The notes below the pieces were generated by a model. It did not search any database. It was not told the DNA's origin and saw nothing but the letters and a program-made list of their open reading frames with translations. Source: Melampsora larici-populina 98AG31 (lineage: Eukaryota > Basidiomycota > Pucciniomycetes > Pucciniales > Melampsoraceae). Taken from it: a DNA stretch of 64,000 nucleotides. The first letter of the stretch is position 1; each line of letters begins with the position of its first letter. This document shows positions 35,519 to 47,418 of this stretch, piece after piece. The position numbers and the translations under genes were made by a program. The stretch spans positions 380,502 through 444,501 of the forward strand of contig NW_006768821.1 of NCBI RefSeq assembly GCF_000204055.1, written 5' to 3'.

Positions 35519-36476
35519 TTTTAACTAACTCAACAAAGTCCCTGTCATCTGCCAGACTTTGGAAGCAAGTCCTAGACATCTGGCAGCAGGGACTTAGCTA
35601 ACTTAACTAAGTCCCTCTGAGGCTCGACACCTGTCAATCAACAAGTTGAATCAGGATGTCTTCACCGGAGGGACTTACATCTAAACTCAGCAATTTGGCC
35701 TGAGGGGTAAGGATTTCTTTGCAGGGGGATTCTTGTTCAGTTAAAACATTCCATCTCAAAAAATCACATTCCCTGTTTTCAAGTTTGTTGACTTTGGTCA
35801 CTTCTTCAATTCAATTCATTACACCTTGTAAGCACAGGTATGGATATGATCAATTGTGTGATCAGATGTGAAATGCTATAACTGATATCCCATCCAAGAA
35901 TTGAGCTGCGCACATAATTATCCCTCTAACCCCATAACAATCATGGTTTGAGAAGGTTTTTACAGAAACTTATACAGGTATGGATTATAAGGTTTGTGGT
36001 ATGGCTTTAGAGAGTTTTGACTGTAGTGCTTTGAAAGCCGTACATACACAGAGTACACAGAGGTGAGGATTTAAACCAAAAACCAACAAACCAACACCAA
36101 AAAGGTTTAAAGAAGAGCTGAAAAAAAGCGGAAATGGTAGTATAGATATGGACACACATGAAGTCAAATAAATGGTTTAAATGAACAAAAGACAAAGTGT
36201 ACCAAACTTCACCATACCTCTTCACCCTATCAACCTAATGGTAAAAAAAACTCAAGTAGCTTCAAAAATACAGTCGGTGTTTTTCAAGCAATATCGAAAA
36301 AACCATTAAAGATTACATATTGACCAAAAAAGAAAAAGATCAAAAAACTCCGTTTTGAACTTAAAGACGCACACATCATGAAATGAAATGAATTTCAAAT
36401 CACTAACTTAACAAAGTCCCTGTCATCTGCCAGACTTCGGAAGCAAGTTCTAGACATCTGGCAGCTGGGACTTAGT
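35519..36476. repeat. Direct repeats of about 75 bp flanking inverted repeat A
   Basis: Copies at 35519-35594 and 36404-36476 both read AACAAAGTCCCTGTCATCTG, then GCCAGACTT, then ACATCTGGCAGC(A/T)GGGACTTAG. Each is itself an imperfect hairpin (AAGTCCCTG against CAGGGACTT). They bracket the inverted copy of repeat A. Confidence 0.85.
35735..36408 (-). repeat. Dispersed repeat A, unoccupied copy
   Basis: Inverted copy of 8225-8976 plus 12135-12360. It lacks both insertions found there: the TCA that would be the Harbinger target is single at 35949-35951, and the hairpin MITE site near 36140 reads through as CTATACTACCATTTCC on the minus strand. Confidence 0.9.
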
Positions 36477-36985
36477 GTTTATCGACACATCGTGGCCTGA
36501 GGGGTTTGAGGCTTTTGGGTGAGATCCACCTATTTCCCTCTTTATCTCCTCCATATCCTGAGGAAAATTTTTGGGACCAAGAAATGAAAGATGCGCTGAT
36601 TCTCAGCGCATCTTGTACACAGGAAACCAACCGAGGAGCTATCCTCACTCTTTTTTTTTGCCTGTGTAAATATTCCAATTTCCATCCAAGCAACATTTCT
36701 CAACAACAGTTTTTTCGATCGAGGTCTTTTTTTTGCTCAAAACAACATCAAAAGGTATTAAAAATCAAATATTTACACAAGAAACAAAAAGGAAGGAAGA
36801 GAGTTCCTCAGTTGGTTACTTGTGTACAAGATGCGCTGCAAATCAGCACATCTTTCATTTCTTGGTCCCAAAAAAAATGGGATATGGAGGAGATAGAGCA
36901 CAGAAGAAGGGGCTCCCAGCCAACAGTCCCAAAACCCTCAGGCCACTGTGTGTCAATAAACACCAAGTCCCCGTTACAGCTCAGA
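36470..36985. mobile_element. MITE or foldback with arms of about 200 bp
   Basis: The left arm from GGGACTTAGTGTTTATCGAC and the right arm from GGGGACTTGGTGTTTATTGA (inverted) align over blocks such as GTGGCCTGAGGG, TATCTCCTCCATATCC, GGGACCAAGAAATGAAAGAT and CAGCGCATCTTGTACACA. A further palindrome GATGCGCTGATTCTCAGCGC lies within the left arm. Open frames on both strands here are mirror images, not genes. Confidence 0.82.
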
Positions 36986-37289
36986 GTTTTTAAAAAACTT
37001 TAGATGATTTTTGAGGAAGGAGGGGAGCAACTTCCTTGGGAAAAAAACATGTACAATGTGTGGAAAAGAACAGCGCACATTTTTTTTCTTGGGTCCAGGG
37101 AACCGTTACTTACGAGTTTGGCATAAGTCCCTCGCTCGACGTCTCACAAGGATGCGCGATGTGGTAATCAATCTATGAGACCAATCAAAAAAAATCGAAT
37201 TTTGAATTACATCAATTATATTACAAATATTTTATCTTTACATACTCAATTTATTTAAACAAACTTAATAAGATAAGCATAAACTATTA

Positions 37290-38675
37290 ACAAAAAAAAA
37301 CATAAGAAAAACTCGAAAATAGAGGTATACAGGTTGGAAATGGTTTTTAGGGTATTAATATTAGGTTTATGGGTTTAGTAGGGTCAGAATATGGAAGAGG
37401 AGCATTATGTTATTCAGTAACAACTTTAATCATGATGGTCTATAAGATAAAATAGAAGTTATTAAGGAAATGGAAAAAAGTCGAAATTGGTAAACAAGGG
37501 TTTACAGGTAGTTTTACATATGTAACAGTGGTATTAGTAATGAATGAGGTTGCCAAGAGTGTTTTTAGGGATTTCCACGGTTAGATATTGCTGTGTAATG
37601 TTACAGAAGACAAGAAAAGCTTAGTAAAAGGTGTGTAAAGTGAAGAAAATAGGTGAAAATCATCGAAAATGAAGGTTTTCAGATGATTACATGTGTCAAA
37701 TGACGTCATAACATGATGCGTAATAGTTCATGCGACGCCGAATCATCCAATTCATAATGTACAATTTTTAAATCATTTGTAACAGAGGCGTATGGCAAAA
37801 GTTATAAGGAATCAAAGGATTTGATTACACATCAACAAGATCACAAATCATTAATAACAAGCAATTACATCATTGAAATGCTGAATCATCATAAGATCAA
37901 ATCAATATTCATTCTAGAACATTCAAAACACAGCATATACACAGCATATACACAGCATTTGATCATAAGAATAGAGATTAGTCATGTTCTACTGGTCAAA
38001 TTAGTAATAAATCTTATCAGATGATGAATAGAAGATCACATTACATCACAGTAATGATCATAATGGGTTTATGAGCTACTGATGGCAAAATTTAGGAATG
38101 TAGAGAGTGGTTGAATCATTAGATCATAGCTGTTTACCAACATTTTAGTCATCTTTTGGTTTTTTCAGATGGTAAAGAGGATTTTTTTTAAGAGCTGTTT
38201 ACCACTTTAACAATTTGTATCAATGTGTTCATAAAGTTGTGTAATTTGTGCAAAATTATCTTTCCTTTCTTCTTTATCTCTTACAGAGCTTTAATTTTAT
38301 TTATCATTATAAATTTATTATAGCAGTACTAGGTCACTCAAACCAGCCCTTCATCAGAGGAGAAATTTGTTTTATGTGCTTTATATGACACTGTCATTCT
38401 GGAATAATATCAAAAAGATATTGAGATTATTTTTCTACTTTTGACTTGACTGGAATAACACTAAAATTGTGTTGAGATTAATTAAATCAGGTGCTTTTCT
38501 CCCATCAAATCAGTTATATTTCTCTGGTGCCTTATCAGTACTCAAGTCAACAGTTTCTCTTTCTGATTGACTTGTTTTAGAAGAGAAGTCCTTAGACAAC
38601 TTCTACTAGTCATTTTTATTAGTAGATTATCCTCTTCCAGCTCTGTATAACCCTTGTTGGGTTATAAGTTCTACA
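37290..38675 (-). repeat. Dispersed repeat B, copy 2
   Basis: Inverted relative of 14262-15680, ending sharply at GTTGGGTTATAAGTTCTACA. A short 11-bp tandem (ATACACAGCAT) occurs at about 37930-37960. No coding potential. Confidence 0.75.
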
Positions 38676-38759
38676 GCGAGCGTGGGACTTTGCTAAGTTT
38701 AAGGTTTTGTATTCAATTTCATCAACCATTTATTCCAAATGTAAAAAATTTATGTGATC

Positions 38760-39700
38760 ACGTTTAGTATACTAGTCGAATCATATCTCCAAGATCGGTA
38801 CAAGCTTATTTAGTAGGTATAACTCATATATTTAAATTAGATTTTCCATCCATTATTTGTGAATCAAGACATCAAGACGTGATTGATACAATGAAGCATT
38901 GCATGAAAGAGTTTTCAAAACCGGTTAACAGAAAGAAAGCTTTAGCAATCAGTCAAATTGAAGATATCATCAAAAAACTAACATCATCTCACAACGACAA
39001 ACTCTTTCTAGCTATGTTGGGATCAGGTTTTGGGGGACTTCATTGTTTAGGTGAACTAACTAACCCTGATTCTGAAAGTTTATTTGATGCTAGGAAGGTT
39101 ATATTACGTTCCTCAATTTCATTTTCAGTGTGTAAAAGCTTTGTTCAGTATCATTTACCGTATTCAAAAGGCGATACAAAATTCATCGGCACACCCATCA
39201 TTATCAAATATTTCAAAAATACAACAGCTTGTCCTATTTGACTCATCAAATCATACCTTTGTTCAAGAGATAGCAATTTCATTTGTTCAAAGGAGTTATT
39301 CATTACTTCTGAAGGCTTCGTTGCAACTCAATCTTGCTTCTTGAAGAGATTCCATCCACATTTTGATAAAACTTATTCAGGTCATTCATTACGTTCAGGT
39401 GGAGCTACTGTGTTAGCGCAAGCTGGAGCTACAATGGATTATGTCATCTCTGAAATAACCCATACCTTTTTATGGAACCCAAAAGGTATGGGTTTTCATA
39501 GGGTATGTGTTATCACAATGGTCTTCTGGGCTAAAAAGTGGAAATTATGGACCAAAAAAGGCATGGGTTAGGCCAGAGTATGTGTTACAAGGGGTATGGG
39601 TTATTTCAGAGTTGACTGTATGTCAAAAGCGCTGGTTGTTGGCCATCTGATGCATTTCTCATTTATGTTTGTGGTCACGCTGCGCTTAGGTTACCAGAGA
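38760..39700 (+). pseudogene. Tyrosine recombinase (Crypton/YR-type) gene, broken
   Basis: A tyrosine recombinase domain is visible from about 38780 (SVQAYLVGITHIF, then FSKPVNRKKALAISQI) through LFLAMLGSGFGGLHCLGEL and YSGHSLRSGGATVLAQAG, which contains the HxxR pair, to WPSDAFLIYVCGHAAL with the likely nucleophile Tyr at 39664-39666. Such recombinases cut and rejoin DNA through a 3' phosphotyrosine and mobilise Crypton or DIRS-type elements; no reverse transcriptase is seen, favouring Crypton. TGA at 39239-39241 breaks the frame, and a 164-bp MITE at 39448-39611 separates the HxxR part from the tyrosine part. Ignoring the MITE, the frame continues exactly into WPSDAFLIY, with one more TGA at the junction. 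Confidence 0.78.
39448..39611. mobile_element. 164-bp MITE with perfect 19-bp inverted ends
   Basis: The left end CTCTGAAATAACCCATACC at 39448-39466 is the exact inverse of 39593-39611. Inside, GGTATGGGTT-like words recur. It sits in the catalytic region of the tyrosine recombinase gene. No convincing target duplication. Confidence 0.88.
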
Positions 39701-39799
39701 ACCAAAATCATATTATTGGTCATTTGTCTCACGTTGGAGCTAATGTTGTTTTCAAGTACTGAGTTCTTTGGTTTTTTATCTATAAGAAAGACTGTCTAT

Positions 39800-40561
39800 C
39801 ACTACACCAAATCAAAAATTTACCATGGAGTTTAGAAAAGTCAAAATGAAGAAAATTCTGTGCAATGCTTAAGGGGTTGAAAAAAATTGAAAAATTATGG
39901 TTGAATCCACCTTTGATGTCTCCTTCTTTTGCATATTGTTTCTTATTTTTACCTTTAGTGTTGAAGATGTTTCAAAGAAAAATGATGTTGAGGTATATTT
40001 GGTCAGAAACCCAAATTATGTCCAAAACTACCAAGGTTTGGGAAGAAATGTGAATATTCACAAAGACACCAATTTTTTTCCAATCAATTTGGTAGTCACA
40101 AATTATGAAAGCCACACCCAGGATCTACAATTTTCATTTAGATGCTATAAGCATTGCGGCAAAGATTTATAAGCTTTTCTTGCTTTGCTGATGGGGACTG
40201 TGATTGCTGTACCTTGGTCATTTTTGGACACATACCGCCCATTCCAATGTGTACATTGTAAATCAAACATTCAGCATTTAGAATGCAAAGAAATTACATA
40301 TGGTGAACCAAAATGGACAATTTTATTTGTCTCACAAGATTAATGACTAAATAAGTGCCAGTTTTGGACAAAAGCTGAGTTTCTGACCTGATATACACTG
40401 CTGCCATAAAAACATGAAAAAATATGCAAAATGATAGGCACATGCAGGGCTATGCAACCCTTATTTTTTCATATTTTTCTGACCCCTTCTGCCGTGTGTA
40501 TAATTTTCTATGTTTGCCTAATTTTCTAAACTCAGCGGTAAATTTGCAATCTGATGTAGTG
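39800..40561. mobile_element. CACTA-like non-autonomous element, copy 2, TSD TAT
   Basis: 762 bp, collinear with 16992-17756. Ends CACTACACCAAATCAA and, inverted, CACTACATCAGATTGCAAAT. TAT is duplicated at 39797-39799 and 40562-40564. Remaining sequence to about 41350 shows no gene. Confidence 0.92.
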
Positions 40562-41428
40562 TATGGCTATGGCCTTGTCTTTGGTCAATGGTTATCATAC
40601 CTCAGCAGTGGTCTATGGCTACCAGCCTTTCCGCACGTATTGGTTAATGGCTGCCGCCTAGTGTGTTATGTCTATGGTTTTGACCTAGAAAGAATTCTTC
40701 TGTTTGATATGGTTTGGGCGAATATTTACTGACAATGTTTTTGTTTGTTAATTCACTTCCTCTCCTACGTCACCACTCTTGGTTGTACGCTGTTAGGCGG
40801 GTCAGATAGGGCGTGTTTTCTATCATACAAGTAATATTATCCCCTGGGCTTACGCCTTGGGTTTCGCACCAAACACTGGCCTATTTCTATTTGGTATTTT
40901 TTACCAAATATCATGTGAGTTTTGACAAGTCCCATTTCAAGGGTGTCATAAAGCTATGGCCAGTACCAAATAGACTCGAGGTCTATAAGCAAATGGTCTG
41001 TGCCTAAGATGGACGGATTGAATAGGTGAAGAACAATCCATTCATCAGCTTTTCAGGTAGATAAATGAAACAAACATTTGACCTATGATGAAAAAGATGA
41101 AATATAACTATGATGTCATAGGAGATTTGTGACATACTTGAGTTCAGAGTAGCACACATAATAACTTCAACAGAGTGCCACTTGGATCATCAATGGGTAT
41201 GATGCGTCTTTTGGTTCACATCCACTCAGTGAACTCTGATGATGGAAGTTTTTAGTTCTACAATGTCCTCTTCTTAGCTCTGTAGTGAAATCCTTCCATG
41301 CCTAGGATGGCCTTGATTGTTCTCATTGCTCAAGTTTAGAGAACTGCATACATACGTTGCGGCGCGTCTGTGCGCGCCCTCTTTTGAAACGGCATGCCAG
41401 ATCAATCAACTTGACAATCCTCCAAATC

Positions 41429-43989
41429 ATGTTTCTTGATGAGTTCCAACTTCCCAGATACCTTTTACCTTCAAGTACGGTTCGAATGATGGCCTTCAGA
41501 GCAGTCAAGACAGTCGATGATTTAGTAACGGTCGTCAGGATTCATCGATGGAGTTCTTTGTCACGTTCAGGAAGTCGTCAAAATCAGTCAAGATCCTCAT
41601 CACCTCGTAATTCGTATTACTCTACATGGAAACCATCGAGCGTAGAACCTACTATTGGACTCGAATTGCATGTTCAATTGGCTAGTTCATCAAAGTTATT
41701 TTCTTCAGGTACGTTTAAGTTGCGATTATATTTTGCTTTGAATGATACCAAGTTGTTTTTTGATCGAACCTATTTTACTCAGCTCGTGGTCCAACTACCG
41801 AACTGGAAAGTAACACAAATGTAGCTCTATTTGATGCTGCTATTCCAGGAACCCAACCAGTTTCGTTCAAATTCAACTTCAACTTTAATCTGATTTGAAT
41901 TCAAACAAACTTATCTCTTTGGGATGGAAAAACCAAGATCTTATCTTGGGATTGTCTTAGATTAGCTTTAGTAGCTTCTTTAGCTTTCAAATGTGATGTT
42001 CAATCTATCATTGGATTTGATCGTAAACATTACTTTTATCCTGATTTACCGGCTGGTTATCAAATCACTCAACATTATTGTGGGTCATTTTGATTTCTTT
42101 TGTGATGATGGTTTTGAGTTTGCTTGTTAATTTTTTTTTTAAAATCTTGAACGGGATTTTTTCTTTAGCTCCGATTGCAAGAAATGGCAAGGTTTCTATT
42201 GGTCCAAGAGATGGTTCAGATAGGCAATTTGATGTGCGGATCAAGCAGGTTCAATTAGAACAGGTTCGTGTCTTGAATATTTTTCTAATCTTATCCAATG
42301 ATAATGGTCTGACAGGTTTGGTTGTTGATTTTTCAGGACACTGCAAAGTCTTACAAGGATCCATTGGGTGACAACATCCTGATCGATTTAAACAGGAGCG
42401 GAGCGGCTTTGATCGAGATAGTCACTGAGCCAGACATCCAGTCAGTTTCCGGATTTGTGGCTCTGGGTCTCTTGAGTCATAAGTTTGTCTAAATCAGTCT
42501 GTGCCAATAACTAGGTCCGCACGCGAAGCGTCGATATTTGTGCGCAAGCTCCAAGCGATTTTAAGGGCTACTGGAGTTTCGAAAGGCAATATGGAACAGG
42601 TGTGTAACAGCTCGTAGTTGTTCTCCTAAGGAATTCACAAGAGTGAGTTATCTGATTTGGGTTTCATCAAAGGGTTCTTTGAGATGTGATGTGAATGTAT
42701 CAGTCAAACCGAAAGGATCTACTTCATTTGGCACAAGATGTGAAATCAAAAACGTAAATGGATTTGGGAACATTGAGCAAGCGATTAGTGCATCAACTTT
42801 CTCGTAAACGTTCTTCCTTTCAAAGTTTATTTCACAAGTTTGGTATCCAAGAAAACCTATACTTGTGATAAGATCACTCATCTGAGTCATCTAATCCAAT
42901 ATCTCACTTATCGTTAATCCAGCATACGAGGTTAGGAGACAAGCCGCTTTGATAGACCAGAATCAGGATGTCGTGTCTGAAACGAGAGGATTCGATATGG
43001 CTAAGCAAAGTACTTATCGACTTCGTAGCAAGGAAACTGTTACAGATTATAGATATATGCCTGATGCAGATATCCCACCAATCTCAATTCCACAGGTATG
43101 AAGTACATATCATCTTGAACTTTTCCTCTCATTGACTGATCTTGTTTGGAAATACTTAGAATATCGTAGAGCAGTTTAGAGAACTGGTTCCTGAACTACC
43201 GGACCAAACAGTCGATAGGATCCATTCGAAATACAAAATTCCTATTAAGACATCAGAGATTTTATTGGCTATCGGACAGGATAGTATTGATAATGTTTTA
43301 GATGTGGGATGTGGGGTACGATTTTTTGAAGCGGTTATGTCTGTTGTTCAACCAGAAATAAATGGTAAACTTGTTGCAGATTGGTATGTGAATGGTTTTG
43401 ATCAATTAATGATGTTGAAACTGATTTGAAAAGGTTTTGGATGATTGAATGATATTTGATTGTATTTGAATAGGATTCTGAATGATTTGCTTGGTTTGTT
43501 ATCAAAATATGGGATTGCATTTGTTGATACTCCAATCAATCCGAACGAATTAGCTCGTTTGATAAATAGCGTAGCAAAGAAGGATGTTCCGAGTACGTGT
43601 TTTGCTCGATAACCCTCACTGTTGTCCTAGACCTAGAAACCAAAGATCTGATCAAGTACTCGTTCCTGAACCCTTTCATGACAGGACCTATTGCTCGCGA
43701 GATGTTGGAGCGCGCTATACAAAATGAACGCGGTTCATTATCCCAACAGCTTGAAGACTATCTAAAGCTTCCTAATCAGACGGAGACGATATCAACTGAA
43801 GAATTGGCAGTTGAAATAATCAGGGATATGACACGTGAGGTGACATTGATTAGACGTGGTGGACATGATCAAATCGTTGGGAAACTTGTAGGAGAAGGTA
43901 TGCGTCGAAGTCAGCGACGTGCAGATCCAGTTGTTTTGAAGTCTACTCTTGAAAGATTGTTAGATATTTCAAAGGATGTTGGTACATGA
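41429..43989 (+). CDS. gatB: Mitochondrial glutamyl-tRNA(Gln) amidotransferase subunit B, 11 exons
   Basis: GatB is the tRNA-binding kinase subunit of the GatCAB/GatFAB complex, which converts Glu-tRNA(Gln) to Gln-tRNA(Gln) in mitochondria. Exons: 41429-41708, 41783-41859, 41938-42079, 42169-42263, 42337-42440, 42515-42599, 42673-42787, 42923-43095, 43160-43383, 43474-43592, 43685-43989; phases close to a 572-residue protein. Family motifs in order: [101 protein letters not shown], then the C-terminal YqeY-like helical domain ([25 protein letters not shown]). The N-terminal Arg/Ser-rich, acid-poor stretch fits a mitochondrial presequence. The start could instead be the Met at 41486 or 41489. 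Intron 2 has the unusual donor GTTTCG. No damage is seen. Confidence 0.92.
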
Positions 43990-45400
43990 TGGAGAATGAA
44001 TCTGATAGACTGGGAACCTAATGTGTACTCCCTCAGCCTTCATTCGAGAGGATCGATATTTTTACAGGATGAAATTCTTCATCACGTGTATATCATTCAT
44101 TTTGCCATAGCAGTGAGAGTTGTTAGAGTCCTACCTTGGCCTTTAAAAGGAAGATAACAAAGAGACACGAAGGCTGTGTAACTATGAAGTGAGTGGTTGG
44201 CTCTTTTACAGCTAAAGAGATCATTCATGGCGGCTGTTGTTAGCATTGCCGACAGGTACTATCAACAAAAAAACTTGGAAAGGCGTGCTGAAATCTGCTC
44301 TGCTCTGTGAAAAGCCACCTACGATCTTAAAGCAGGGCTTCTGATGTAATGGGTTGGATGCTGGGCTACGAAGAAGTGGTGGTGGTACCTTCCTGTGACA
44401 TCCGAATTTTATATGTACCATAGAATTGTTGATGATTATCTCCAGAATTTGTCAAGGTCAGAATCATCGAAATGATCGTAAGCCAGTTACTAGCCCTTGA
44501 AGGGATTTGGCCCAGATGAAAGTTTTGGTAGAGATGTCCGTTGTCAATGCTCTAAAACGTTTTTATTAAGTTGTCTCGGCATTGATCCGGGCATGGTGAC
44601 CCTAAAAACTCACATCAAAAGGAAGTCATCGCCGGTGGAATTTCTCGACCACGGCATCCGCGTCGCCCGCTTACCGTGAACGCCTTACGGAAACGGTCAA
44701 GTGCCTCCTGATCTTCGAATCGACATGCCAAGGGTGGAATATTCTGCGGAGCAGAGCTTCTGTCTCATTGACAAAGAAAACAAAAATATGAAAAACATTC
44801 TTTAATATTTACTAAGACAACGCTATCACTCAGTATCACGAGTGAGAATCTGTTCAGATATGACCGTTAGGTCATCAGAGACTTCAACCTGGCGGTTTGA
44901 AGAACATGAAAGGCCGACCACCACTTCAGTTTGAAGTGCTTTTGTTTGTTGGTAAACGGATTAAATCCTCACACATCAGCTGTTAAAGCTCATTCGAATC
45001 ATACCACGTCAATCAAAAACACACATCAGTTCAATGATACGTATATAAGGAAGATGGCCTTCTGCTCTCTAAGTCCATATTGCGAACCAATCACCGAACA
45101 CAGCATCTACAATCAAAACACTTGGTGCGCTTCTTATCTTTCAATATTGAACTCTTTGCTTCCTACCTTTCGTAATGGGGGCATACTTTCCAGCCATGAA
45201 ACATGCGAGTCACCTGGGCTGATATCTTTTAATTTCTTTCTCGCATTTGACAAAGTAGCACGCATCGCCCCCATATCACCCCTAAATCCTAAAGAAAAAA
45301 TCCACACAAAGCTCCGTGACTATCACATCTCCATCAAAACTCTTTCAAAATCAATATTGCATCAACTTAAAATGGTCACAAAGTGAGTTAATAAATAAGT
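43990..45400. other. Intergenic, no gene supported
   Basis: Follows GatB. A 151-codon open frame from 44931 on the + strand precedes the Dicer-like remnant on the same strand; it has no recognisable motif and could be an upstream part of that gene or chance. Confidence 0.4.
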
Positions 45401-46863
45401 ATGGCTTCCAAAAGTATTATCAATATGAATCAACAATTGACTTTGATACATTGCACAGACATCAAAAACAATCAATCACACACAGCCACCAAGAAAGGAA
45501 TGCCACACCATTGAATTCCATAGGATCCACCTCATATGCCTGAACAGCGGAAAAAGCATCATCCTTGGCCTGGTATTTCCCCATTTCAGATCTCCTGACT
45601 TCTCTCACTTTGAGTATCACTTAGCACAGCTTAAAAATTTCTTTCTCATTCAAGGAGAAACACAAACATCCCAGATAACTTGGGCTCAACTCAACAATTT
45701 GAACCAATTTTTGGACCTCTTCAGTAAGACAATCAACGTAGCAATTTCTCAAACTTCTCATGACACCATCTTATATCTTGTTCCACTTTACAAAGATCAG
45801 TATAAAATTCAATGGAACATAGTCAGCTCAGGTAAGCAGGGTGTTTTGGACAAAATCAGTAGGCTTCCATACCCCTTAGACTTCTAGATGGTTGCTTCAT
45901 ACCTCCCCAAGATTATCAACCGTACACGTTCTTTCTTGCCCTATGATCTCCCAAGTCTATCCAATGAAGAAGAGCTGACACAACAGATCAAGAATGCCAT
46001 CAAAAATGGAATACATAGGATTTATCTTCAGAAGATTGGAGTTGCTTTTATCAAGATGATTTGTACCGTAAATCTTACATCTGGGTACCCTTGCACTGAG
46101 CTCCAGCAACTCAACAATATGCGGAAAAAAGGATTGAGACAAGCAACTTTGAGTAGCTTGTTCCTCCGTACCCCATTTTATGAGCGAGTTTTTTCCAGCA
46201 TTGCACTATTTCAACAATATTACAAAGAGGCAACTGAAGACCAAGGTAACGTCAACTCAAATCACAAAGGCATCATCAAAGTGCTCTATGTAGCACTGGG
46301 TGCAGTATATTTTTCAGATGGTTTGAAACGCACCAAAGAATCTGCTCAAACAATTGTCCTTGACTGTTATTTGTATCATTGGTATACCACTCAATATAAT
46401 GATGTAGATAATATGGAAGCAATTGCAGGTGAATAAGAGGTCCAAGAAAAGCTCAACTACAGGTTTTGGGATCCTAATTTATTTCAAAAAGCTCTCACTC
46501 TTGACCACCCAGAATTTCGGCTCCTAGAATGGATTGGAGATTCTGTGCTTGATTTATGGGCCGCAATGGGGATAATGAAGCATCAGGCAGGCCACAGGGT
46601 AAGCAAGGCAAACAAATGTTTCAAGGACCTAACCAACAATGAATTCTTAGGTCAACGGGTCAACAACATATAATTCAAAAGCCCCAATTCCTTGGGAAAT
46701 TGTGTTTGGGAAAATTTGTTGAGGCACTAATTGGTGCGGTTTTTTTGGATCAGAATAAACATATACAGTTGTTATCACCAAAGCCCTCTGACTGGCTCCC
46801 TGCAAGAAAAATTGGGGCAGTTGACCCGGTACTTTGGTATTTTTTATGCCATGATATTTCTTG
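45400..46863 (+). pseudogene. Dicer-like double RNase III region, probably decayed
   Basis: Dicer cuts double-stranded RNA into small RNAs with two RNase III domains. A linker resembling Dicer (ILYLVPLYKDQYKIQWNIV, about 45765-45825) precedes an RNase IIIa-like part (45888-46436) with YLQKIGVAFIKMICTVNL, then YPCTELQQLNNMRKKGL and ALGAVYFSDGL. An RNase IIIb-like part follows: EKLNYRFWDPNLFQKAL, LLEWIGDSVLDLW and, after a candidate intron 46599-46650, KFVEALIGAVFLD. In domain IIIa the metal-binding acids of the ExLGD signature are replaced (QKIGV); IIIb keeps E and D there. TAG at 45885-45887 and TAA at 46434-46436 lie in frame and the candidate introns do not restore phase, so I call it a pseudogene. 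No helicase domain is present upstream. Confidence 0.58.
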
Positions 46864-46959
46864 AAAATCCCATTTTTGGACTATTCAGGTGTAGAAGAAC
46901 CAAGAAATAGTACTCATGAACCTGTACAGCCACTTTTGCAAAAAGAAATTGATCTGAGA

Positions 46960-47240
46960 CCCTGACCAGTCGGACCGTGGGCTGATTTGAGCCTGATGCA
47001 AGCCTAATACAGGCAGATTTCATGGCTTTACATAGCTAGCTATGTACTTAACATCATAATTAAGTCAGATTTATAGCATAAAAACCCACAAAAAATACAA
47101 AAGTTTGGTCAAAATTGGTGAAAACCCCCAAAGTTTTGATTGTTTTGGTGAAAGTAGGTGTTATTGGAACCCCCTGACCAGTCGGACCGGGGCTGTCCCC
47201 GGCCAAACCAGTCAGAGAGCTTTGGTGATAAAAACTTTAG
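46960..47240 (+). repeat. Repeated CTGACCAGTCGGACCG motif
   Basis: CCTGACCAGTCGGACCG occurs at about 46962 and 47171 in the same orientation, 210 bp apart. The second copy forms an imperfect hairpin with CCCCGGCCAAACCAGTCAG. It lies just downstream of the Dicer-like remnant and may mark a small insertion. The remaining sequence up to 47415 has no recognisable gene. Confidence 0.5.
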
Positions 47241-47418
47241 ACATTGAACTTTTGAAGGTAATTGACTGTCTGATAAAATCTTACATCAGGCTGGGCCTGA
47301 TATAGCAGTATCCAATCAGATTTCCATTTCATCTTCTGTCCTCACAATTTGTCTGTAATCATTGTTGCATTCTTACTGTTAAAAAGATTTCAGTTGGACA
47401 GATTTCTCCAAAAGGAAT

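Noticed and set aside
36472..37003. Open frames up to 165 codons on both strands
   Set aside because: They arise from the long inverted repeat at 36470-36985 and have no motif.
14262..38675. A full LTR retrotransposon bounded by the two copies of repeat B
   Set aside because: The copies are in inverted, not direct, orientation and no reverse transcriptase or integrase is seen between them.
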